Origin: Ciona intestinalis
Lineage: Eukaryota; Chordata; Ascidiacea; Phlebobranchia; Cionidae
Direction: 5' to 3'
Length of the DNA: 64,000 nucleotides
Assembly (NCBI RefSeq): GCF_000224145.3
Contig: NW_004190423.2
Coordinates: 457,058 to 521,057, forward strand
This document shows, piece after piece, positions 42,840 through 52,400 of the stretch (position 1 is the stretch's first letter; each line of letters starts with the position of its first letter). The translations under genes were made by a program, and so were the position numbers. The notes beneath the pieces are model-generated. The model saw only the letters and a program-made list of their open reading frames with translations. It was not told where the DNA came from and made no database searches.

Positions 42840-42930
42840 TCGAGAGAGGGTGAGAAAAAGGGGCTTCTCTCGGATGCACGTGACATGGAACGTGTTCCTG
42901 TTTATTAAAGTTAAATGCCACGTGATAGGA
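42840..42930. promoter_or_regulatory. E-box pair upstream of MNT
   Basis: CACGTG at 42,877-42,882 and 42,919-42,924, about 670-720 bp upstream of the MNT start codon. Candidate MAX-network binding sites, with the same reasoning as the 40.7-kb cluster. Confidence 0.4.
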
Positions 42931-43189
42931 AACTATTCAAGCGGAACCAGACGCCTTTTCGTGTACCGCAGCACGTACCGTGATAAGGCACATTTACGTT
43001 TATGCTTTTAAAGAGATAACTGGACAATTGCGTGCAAGTTTGCCCGATACACATTGTGACTACATAGACCCCATGCACACTGTCTAGTCACGAGTAACTA
43101 ATTGTGTTTAATTTACACGGCTAATCATTTAATTTGGAAAAAGTTTTCCGCCTAAAATTTTAAACCCTTTTACAATTAACATTTTATCT

Positions 43190-43760
43190 CTTCAAATACA
43201 GTAACAACGATTAAACGATTTAAAACAACGAAGAGAAGGGAATCAACAGCAAAACATTAGTCGTTAAAACGCGCTAGGAGTAAAACTGCTTGAGAAAAAG
43301 TGTCAAATTAAAGCGTGTCGGCTATACTTACTTTTTCGCACACTAACCTCTGCTGTAACTAAGATAGAATCCGACATTACTTATAAATGACTATATTACA
43401 GTTCAAAGAGTCAACGCAGTGAAAGGCATCAGCTGTTTCAACTTTGCATGTCTTTTACGCGGAAATTCTTCAACTAACATTTAATCTCTTGCTCAAAATA
43501 GACAAACCGCAGTATTAAAGTACTTTGTAACCACAGCGCATATGCTGTAGCTTGGTGATTGTAACTTATAGAATGATAAAACTACTACGCCCCAAAACAT
43601 TGCTAATTAAACCCACGCAGCAAGAAAATACAGTTATAATACAAGTTTAGCAGCCACGCTTTATTTGACAATTCTCTCAAGTAATTTTACGCGTTTCGTG
43701 CTTTAACGACTGTTGTTTTGCTGCTAATTCTCACTTTTTTAACAAACTTTGTCGTTATAA
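43190..43760. repeat. dispersed repeat, two blocks
   Basis: 43,190-43,330 matches 21,840-22,010 (AACGAAGAGAAGG, CAACAGCAAAAC, CGTTAAAAC). 43,640-43,760 matches 12,967-13,125 (GTTTAGCAGCCACGC). They may be the ends of one larger non-autonomous element. The rest of 42,930-44,090 has no gene; 43,870-44,010 is a CG-richer patch with TGACGTCAC. Confidence 0.5.
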
Positions 43761-44094
43761 CTCTGCCTGACATACAAAATTGACCAACTATTTAAAGTTT
43801 TCTAAAACTCCCAAATCTAAAATCGCATTTCGTCTTCTTAACGGATCGATAAACACGAAAGCGCTAAACCAGAATTCCATTCCATGACGTCACAACGGCG
43901 CTACCATCGTCACAGAGGGTCTTATGAATCACAGTTTAGCGGAAGCTTTACGACGCTGGCCGCTAAAGAACGTAGCGGTGTATGACGTAACAAAGGGTTA
44001 GGACACACCCGCGAACACACAGAATATTTCACGCAAAGTCAATATTGCGCAGTTCATACTGAACTTGGGAAAACGGGATATTTAAACTGATTAA

Positions 44095-44240
44095 ATAAAA
44101 GTAACTCATGTATCTTTGCATGGCGGGGCAATGAAAGTCGTTATACCACATATGTTCTGTTTCATACACCTCGTGCCCGTATACGCGTTTTAACGAAATT
44201 CAATTATGTTAAGTTACCACGTATGTAACTTTGTGTTTTT
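44095..44240. repeat. composite SINE tail copy
   Basis: GTATCTTTGCATGGCGGGGCA, GTCGTTATACCACATATGTTC, CACCTCGTGCCCG and TTACCACGTATGTAACTTTG, with a 30-bp interruption before the last block. Confidence 0.65.
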
Positions 44241-45104
44241 CGGTTGGAGAAAATTAGGTATTTAAATTGGCGGTAGTTTATCCTTCAGTCAGCATATTTG
44301 TGCTAGAGCACTGGCTTACAGTCAAGTACGCTGAACTTATATAATGTACAAAAAATGTCTTAACTTATGGCGGAACCCCCCCAAAAAAAATTTTTCCTCC
44401 CCCCTTATTCCTTAGTTGTAAAATGGTTTGCTCGATAGCGCCCACTGCCGGTCGTCAAAATATTAATAACAACACAAATTAACCTGAAATTTATAACATT
44501 TATTACATCTCTAAAACTTCAGCGAGTATCCTTGAAATGCAATCAAACATAATTCAATTATGTTAAATTTAGGTCAAATCAGGGGTGTCAAGGTGGGCAA
44601 TCTAACCTTTGAATTTCCTGTGCTAAATTAATTAGTTTACAATCAACATAAAATCCTATAACACGCAAAATTTCATGTTCGTTATCTAACTATCCCTGCC
44701 TCCCGTGCTTTAATGAAGTTTGACGCCTATATAGGCTACTATTGTTAAGCTTTTGTTCTTCTTAAAGATTGATGCAATCTTGTGAAGCAAATCTGTAAAA
44801 AATGATATTTAGATTTGAGTAATCTTAATTATTGAGTAAATTATCATAAGTGTTATTAATACCAAATCTTTTGACAGAATATAGCAGTAGAAAATGTGAA
44901 AATATGAAAGCAGTTTAAATATAATGTAACAATGATTAAAATGCATTTAGAAAAATGTAAAAAATCCATTAATTTTTTTGTATATTACTAAAGCAATGTT
45001 AAATCATTTCAATACAGAGTTGCATTTGTAAGTCTGATAAAGAAAAGCCTAGAAGTAAGAACTACTTGAAAGCAGAAACAAGATACTTTTTACAATAGAA
45101 CAAT

Positions 45105-45440
45105 AACTAGGTACATTGGTTAGAGCACTCGTATAGTAACCAAAGGATACCGAGTTCAAGACACATAAGAGGCAAAAAACTGACACTCTTACATATTAAA
45201 TGTTTCAACCCAGTGATCACTAATGAGTTATAAAAATTGTCAGAATGTGAAATAGAAAAGTTACAGACAGAAAGTATATAGACATCGTAACCAAAGGGTA
45301 CCGGGTTCAAGACAGCAGCAAGACACTTTACAGGTAATGCGTCAAGATGTAACCCAGTTGTGATACAGGAAAACAGTTATCCACAAAGTTACATATGTGG
45401 TAACTTGTAAGCTGGCACAAGGTGTATGAAACAGAACACA
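45105..45440 (+). mobile_element. composite SINE: tRNA-like head, body and tail
   Basis: GGTACATTGGTTAGAGCACTC (box A-like) and ACCGAGTTCAAGACAC (box B-like) with a partial second head at 45,285, then the tail (CACAAAGTTACATATGTGG, GTAAGCTGGCACAAGGTGTA). It lies beyond the CPSF6 stop, so possibly inside a long 3' UTR. No other gene is seen in 44,250-47,076. Confidence 0.65.
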
Positions 45441-47076
45441 ATACAGCCATATAAAAACAACAACTTTTGAAGTCAGTCAGGAAAAGAAAGGAGATGTAAA
45501 AAGCACCAAACTAATCAGAATGTTGATTAATTTGAATAATGACTTCTTGAAACAACCCAAAAGTTACAGAACAATACGTGTTATAACACTGATAAATATA
45601 AAAAACAAATGTTTTGCATAGCAGTATAAAGACACCTGAGATTTAACACAGTTTGGCTTGTTAACTAATAAAAAGTAATATTACACGTGTGGTAACTCAT
45701 AAGCGGGCAAGAGGTGCATGGAACAATAAGTTTTGAAGGACTGCTGTTAATAAAACAAGTTACATTCATTTTAGTTATTAATATAACCCCTCTTCTCCAA
45801 GATGACATTCGTTTGACAAATATTAGGAAAAGGCATTCATTATGAAAACATAATAGCACGCCTGTACATTCTCTTAGGTGCCAAACTAAGTTTTATCATA
45901 ATGGAAAAACGATATTTCTACGAATATAAGACCATGTTCGAACAGGAAACACATTATAATATAAGTCCCCATTGAATCAACAAAATAAATGCAAGACAAC
46001 ATATTTAGCAGGACAAAACAAACAGAGACATAGCCAGACACCAACTTTTTAAAACCAGGGATAGTTAGACATATATTTATACGAAACAAGTTTTGGTCCT
46101 GGTGCCCACAGACTAATGCAAGGCAAAAATGGTTTGGCGCAAATGGGGTTCGCTAAAGTATTACAAAGTACTTGGGACAGAATATGGGCAGTTTCAAGTC
46201 AAGAGGCAAACAGAATGTAAAAGATAATGAACCATAAGTTATGCCTTGTGTAAAGGACTGCCTAAGTATATCATGCGCATACATTAACTTGATTACACTA
46301 TTCATGTATGGAATAAGGGAAACTGACGAAAAGAAAAAAGACTATTTTGAAAGTTTTGAAACTACTGCTCTGATGGTATAAATATAACACAAAGAATTAT
46401 TATAACCAAAACCAACACTTCATCTGCCATAGAAAAGAATTTTAAAATAATATACAAGTGGTAACTAGTAACTGCATATGTATGGACTTGCAGTATATGC
46501 AAATTACATCGTAACTTTTTTGCAGTATATGTAAATTACATCTTAACTTTAAAATATTTTGGAAAAGCAAGAACTAAAAAAGCACCTGATTACCACATTA
46601 AAACAGTGCTTAAATTAGTTTAACATTTAAAATATGGTAACAAAATGAAAATGAACTCATTAATACAAGTCATGTGCAACTTTGAACTGATGGAAAATAT
46701 AACTTGATAGCTGTCTTATTGCAGGACTAAACAACACAATGATACAAAATCACACATTTACGAGAAAAACATCATTTTAATGAAGTGTTTGTACATTTTA
46801 AATGAAGCACAAAACTTAGACAGCAACTTGTAAGTTTGAAACAACTACACTATTAACTTGCAACCAGTATTATTTATGTTTTTGATCAATTTTTGTGTCT
46901 TATTTAGAAGTGTTCAATGGCTTATTATTTGCTAGTAAAAGCACACTACTTTTAATTAGTATTTACAATTCGAATTCAACATTATGCAACAATAACGATT
47001 ATGACATAATAATACGCATTGTATGATTATTATTACGAAGTATTTTTACACTTCATGGCAGTTTGATTGACAGGTG

Positions 47077-48675
47077 TCAACGGCGGTGACGATCTCTATC
47101 TGAATGACGAGTGTAGCTGCTATCACGGTCACGACTCCTATCCCGGCTTCTATCACGATATTCACGATCATCATATCTATCACGGCTCCGTGAGCGGTCA
47201 CGATCACGACGTCGTGACTTCGATTCACGGTGCCGTGGCCTTTCCTCACGGTCACGCTCGCGCTCTCGATCCCTATCGCGATCCCGCGACCTATCACGTT
47301 TCCTTACGGTTCCCGATCCGAACGATTTCTCCTCAATCCCGTGAAGACAATCTTGCAGCGATCCAATCAAAACTTTTGCCCGTTCGTCGTCTGCGACTTT
47401 AGATTGCTTGATGAGCGAAATAGCGGTAACTAACGTCTCAATCGCTCCACCGTAATCGCCAGAACTTGCGTCCGAAACAGCTCTCGAAATCGCACTGCTC
47501 GAAACGGCACGGTTTCTGATCATTATCTCTTCGATCTCTGGTTCACCTAGTGGAGGAGATTGCGATCGTCGATCTGGGTATCCATCTTCGGGGTTGTTTT
47601 GTAACAATGCTGGCGGTGGGGCCGATAAAGTTTGTGGGGCAAGGTGAGGAAACAGGGAGGGTGGTGGGACCCCTATTGGTGGGGGTACGCGGGGGTTTAT
47701 ACTGGGTAAGCTTGTAGGGGGTGGGCCTAATAAATGGGGGGGTGGTTGCATCGCCATTAACGCAGCTGGTGGGGGAGGAATTCTAGGTGGGGGGCCGGTA
47801 CGTAGTATAGGGGCTGGGAGGATCCCAGATGGAAGCACTAGGGGGCGTGATGGAGGCGGAACTTGTGGTGGTAGGCCTTGTGGGGGTAAACCTGGTAGTC
47901 GCAGCCCTGGGGGTGGCATGTTAAAGTTGGGGGGTGGGACACGGACATTAGGAGGCAAGGATGTGGGCAGTAGTGATTGGAAATCTTTGGATGTCGGTGG
48001 GAATGGTGACGGGAACCTTTGTGATGCAGGGGGTTGGCCAAGTATTGACGTTTGTGTTGTAGTGGGTGGAGGCCATGTTACAGATACCGGTGCATTAGGC
48101 ATGCCACCTATGGATAAGGGTGGTTGAATGGTAGGGGCAGCTAAGGGGACTGGAGTTGGGGGTTTGGCCTCTGGTTGTGGTGTTGTGCCCGATTGTGCTT
48201 TGGATTGCTGCTCGAATTGGTTCAAGCTCTGCCTGTTGCATGGTGTGACGACTGGACTTTGCCCGTGCAGGTCTTTATGTGGTAGCTTGTCCATTACTAT
48301 GCGAGATGAAGTCTCAGAAGCAAGATGAACTAGAGCAAACCCTTTAGATTGCCCGTTTGCACGATTTTCATAGAATTTGATCTCAACTAGATCAGTAACC
48401 CCTAAGGAATTGATAGCGTTCTGTACATCCTTGTCGGTTGTCCACCACGTTAAATTACCAACATAAATCGACACCTTTTTTCCATGGTAGTTATACTGTA
48501 ATGAGCCCGGTGCTGCAGAAATCCCATTCGTGCTGTTCTGTCGTGAAACACTGTTGGTTCTCGACGCAGGCTGAATCATATCATCATACAAGTCCACACT
48601 GTTGTAGTTGTTATCTTCTTGCGCAAACTCATGGTCAACGTCGGCATAGAGATCAATATCAACCCCGTCCGTCAT
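47077..48675 (-). CDS. CPSF6: cleavage and polyadenylation specificity factor subunit 6
   Basis: Large subunit of cleavage factor Im, which with NUDT21 binds UGUA sites and guides poly(A)-site choice in the nucleus. A single uninterrupted frame of 532 residues. MTDGVDIDLYADVDHEF matches the vertebrate CPSF6 N-terminus and fixes the start. The RRM spans about residues 67-142, with RNP2-like IYVGNL (70-75), TWWTTD and RNP1-like KGFALVHL (111-118). A proline-rich region of about 200 residues follows. Next is the block shared with CPSF6/CPSF7 (RAVSSSAISRAVSDASSGDY and on to LQDCLHGIE, about 385-450). The end is an RS/RD/RE-rich tail (about 455-532), the region used for SR-like interactions. CPSF7 is less likely because GNLTWWTTD and KGFALV match CPSF6. 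It is intronless, unlike the vertebrate gene, yet undamaged. The FG-containing peptide of the vertebrate proline-rich region is not visible. Confidence 0.97.
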   Translation of the reverse strand: MTDGVDIDLYADVDHEFAQEDNNYNSVDLYDDMIQPASRTNSVSRQNSTNGISAAPGSLQYNYHGKKVSIYVGNLTWWTTDKDVQNAINSLGVTDLVEIKFYENRANGQSKGFALVHLASETSSRIVMDKLPHKDLHGQSPVVTPCNRQSLNQFEQQSKAQSGTTPQPEAKPPTPVPLAAPTIQPPLSIGGMPNAPVSVTWPPPTTTQTSILGQPPASQRFPSPFPPTSKDFQSLLPTSLPPNVRVPPPNFNMPPPGLRLPGLPPQGLPPQVPPPSRPLVLPSGILPAPILRTGPPPRIPPPPAALMAMQPPPHLLGPPPTSLPSINPRVPPPIGVPPPSLFPHLAPQTLSAPPPALLQNNPEDGYPDRRSQSPPLGEPEIEEIMIRNRAVSSSAISRAVSDASSGDYGGAIETLVTAISLIKQSKVADDERAKVLIGSLQDCLHGIEEKSFGSGTVRKRDRSRDRDRDRERERDREERPRHRESKSRRRDRDRSRSRDRYDDREYRDRSRDRSRDRDSSYTRHSDRDRHRR

Positions 48676-48714
48676 AGTTGTTGTTATGTTGAACCTAACC
48701 TTAAAGGTAATGTT

Positions 48715-48716
48715 CT
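48715..48716 (-). promoter_or_regulatory. orphan 3' splice site before CPSF6
   Basis: The minus strand reads CAAACTTTCAG 39 nt before the ATG. No donor-exon partner is recognised upstream within the short gap to the receptor gene. It may be an SL trans-splice acceptor. With the receptor gene only 773 bp upstream on the same strand, an operon-like arrangement is conceivable. Confidence 0.4.
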
Positions 48717-49270
48717 GAAAGTTTGAAAATACTGTTTAAAAAGTGGTTCAATAAATTTATATGCGCACTGACTGTAGCTGCAAACTAACAAAATTAAAAT
48801 GCTATAGTAAAATAAACTACAATTTGCTTCACAAATTTATCCTGCGTATTTCTTTGTGATGCATTTAATGTAAACTGTGCACACCCATGTCACAAGTTTT
48901 GCTACCGTTTTATTTGAACTACAGCGCATATGGTTTGTTTTGCAAGTTGTTCCTGCAGTAATGACTCCACTATATAATACCTATACTTGCAGAAAAAAAT
49001 ATATTTCTAAAAAAATACTTCAAACTTCGTCCAGAACTATAAACAATTGCAATTTATTGTGACGTAACAATGGCAAACATATTCTAGAACTTCATGTTCG
49101 CATGCTTTCGAGAAAATGGCGTCCTTATTTTAACAACGGTTCGTGTTCGAGGATTTTATTTGGGGACAAATTTAAAACGAAAATTTAGCTTAGTACACAA
49201 CGGGATATAAATACACAAGTGTAAGACAACAAATATGGAACATTTTACTATTTCGATACTAAACTCATGG

Positions 49271-49333
49271 TCTGGACAGTAACTTGGTGGATAGTAACCT
49301 CTTTTACACTGATGATGAACCAAGTCACTGTCT
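49271..49333. repeat. hairpin element, second copy
   Basis: Matches 15,341-15,399 over about 58 bases with two differences, keeping the stem GGACAGTAACTTGGT / ACCAAGTCACTGTC. It lies about 115 bp past the receptor stop codon, so probably in its 3' UTR. Confidence 0.8.
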
Positions 49334-49448
49334 ATTTTCTAAAACAAAAATCGTTCTATAGTTTTACACGATGGTTTCTATCAACCCTGCGGTTTCGTCT
49401 TCAATCGAGATTACTACGTCATTGCTGGTCGCGTCATTCTTGGCTACG

Positions 49449-52400
49449 TCACCAAGCGTCTTTCCAAGCAAAATCAATCCGATCACGTGCACATGACGCA
49501 GACAATCGGCATTCTTCGTCACTATCCCAACATTCGATAATTGTGTTCGTGATGACGTCACGCGTACCACGTGACCCTAAAATAACCAATAAAAAGGTAG
49601 AAAATACAATGGTAAAAAAGGGTAACAAAACATAAAAATGTTTTTTGTTTTAAAGAGTCTTCATTTTGAAACATTACTGAAAATAGTTTTAGTTCTTAAC
49701 TTAAACCGAAACTTTTGGTTTGAATGGAAAATCGCATCATGCATACGTATGTGCTGTTATTTTTGTATTGAAACTGAATATAAAATAAAACAACAACAAC
49801 AAGAACAACTGTTCGACGAAAAAGGATCTGTATGACCACTAACGTGCTCAACAAAATTATAACAAAATTAACTTACCCGAACTTTTCAAATCAAACCGAA
49901 AATCTGGTCGTTTTTTTCTCACCACCACGTGATTAATGAGGTCATGTATGGTAGTGACGTCATGTCGGTAAGGTAACGAGTGTGGCGGTGGTTTCACTGT
50001 GACGTAATAATAAAATAACAATAAATTCTACTTTGTGAAGTCACACGTCACAATGGTGACGTCATATAGCGTACCGTAAAAACCGTCGCATTGCGTCACA
50101 ATCTCCCATAGTACGAGTGACGTAGAATATACGTCAGCTTGCGTTAGAGCTTCACCATGATGACGTAGATTGATTGACAGGTCAAGCACTTCAGGGGCTA
50201 CGTAGTAAGGGGTTCCTTCAGCAGTAAGATGCTGTGTAGCAGGGGTTGGGATTAATGTAAATTAACGGGAATTAGTGTAACATATCGGTACGCCATTATT
50301 TAACATAGAGACTAGTACGCAGCTACGCGAGGATAAACAAGTTATATACGGGGTAACTCGTAATCGTAAACGACCAATAGGGTGGTGGGTATTAAACGAT
50401 ATAATATATAGTAGGGTGGGGGAAGATGGGACACCTTTNNNNNNNNNNNNNNNNNNNNNNNNNNNNNNNNNNNNNNNNNNNNNNNNNNNNNNNNNNNNNN
50501 NNNNNNNNNNNNAAATGGATTATAAAACATCTTCACGACTTCCATAGACCGTTGTTAACTGTTTAAACACGATCAGGCTATTTGGATATTATGTGTTAAA
50601 GGTGTCCCATCTTCCCTCACTCTACTATAGGTAACGGTTTGTGGAATAAAATGATAAAATCGTGGAATAAACGACGAACAGTGTACCGGTCGGTGGGATA
50701 AACGACATACATTGTACCAGAACACTTTTACCTGGGCGTACATGTTTCCCGTTACGTCATCAGTGACGTCATCGATCACCATAGAAACACCGAAGTCGGT
50801 AAGAACCAACGTAAGATCTTGGTTGACCAGGAAGTTTGAACTGCAGATATCTCTATGAGCTATACGGGGCTTGTCTGTAAGATGGATGGTTGAATGTAAC
50901 TTGATTTATCCTCGTATGGCTGGATTTTATCAGTTTTTATGTATGGCTGTTTTTATGTTTTCTTTTTTTTTATGTATTGTTAATAATTTGGACAACCGAT
51001 TAGTGACCACTGGGTTGGAGCAATTGCCGTTAAGTATCTTGCCCAAGGACACATACACCCACAATGGTAGCAGTGACGAGCGAACCCATTACCTCTGGGT
51101 TGGAGGCAAGGGCGCCAACCACTTTGTCATGTTATGTAGTTCCTTTTGTAAAATAATTAGTTAGTTATTTAATGAAGGAATGATAAATATACGATTCTAC
51201 AAAACACGACTCTATATAAGGGCGTTATTGAAAAATTTAAAATACGATCAGAAAATGTGGCATATTATGTTTTAACGGCATCCATCTTACCCCACGGTAC
51301 TGTATACATATATATATAAGCAGTACGAAATGACGTAACAATTGTCTTTACCTCCGTCATAATTGATCTCATGCATGAATGCAACAGCGCTTGTGACGTC
51401 ACAGAGCATATTGATGCACTTCTTTAATCCAATTGTGTTTTGATCAAGAAAGTTTCGTAAATTGCCCTAAAAATGAAGTTATTCGAATACGTTTGTTAAA
51501 GTAGTAGAACAAAAATTACGACACGGCTTGATGATGTCACCATTGTTTGCGTATGTATCTTTGGGCAAGACACTTAACGACTACTGCTAATACCCAGTGG
51601 TCACTAATGTAAAACAATCATCCATGGTCCATATATAAAGACAATCATCCACAAAGTTACATACGTGGTAAACTGTAAGCGGGCACGAGGTGTATGAAAC
51701 AGAACACCCATGTTATAATCGTTGTCCCGCCAGCATGCGAGGATAAATAAGCTACATACATTCAATCATTCACCTTTGTAGAATATTGTAGAATGATTCC
51801 ATTCTTTCCACCGACGATTCGCGTTCCATAATACGTCACAATGCGATCGTCACAGCGCATGCGCAACAATTCGTGAATGTTTACCTCGTTGTCATGGCAA
51901 CGTCTGCTATCGGATGTATCGAGGGCAACTATGACGTAATAAAGTGGTTTATTTTTTATAATAGATATAACGATGATATGTTTTAAGTTACAAAAACTCG
52001 TTTTTTTTTAAATGCAACAACTTGTAAGCGGGCACGAGGTGTATGAAAGAGAAAATCCGTGTTATAACGACTGTTGTTGCCCACCATACGAGGATAAATA
52101 AGTTACATACGTGGTAACTTGCAAGCGGGCACGAGGTGTATGAAAGAGAAAATCCGTGTTATAACGACTGTCGTGCGAGGAAAAATAAGTTACATTCATT
52201 CACTTACCTTTAAAACAAAGATCCAAAGCGCAATCCTGGTTTTTCCCTTTGGCTTTGTACACAATACTAAAATGAATATCAAGGTTACAATTATGAAGTA
52301 TAGACTCATTATACTGTAGCAGATGTTTCACCAAGCCCACTAAGCCTTTTACAAGCACTGATATTGCCAACAGTTTTTATTTAAAGAAAAAAACTAATTA

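Noticed and set aside
47046..47402. Frames of 83 and 111 codons overlapping the CPSF6 3' end
   Set aside because: They are shadows of the repetitive RS/RD-coding region; the CPSF6 frame is conserved.
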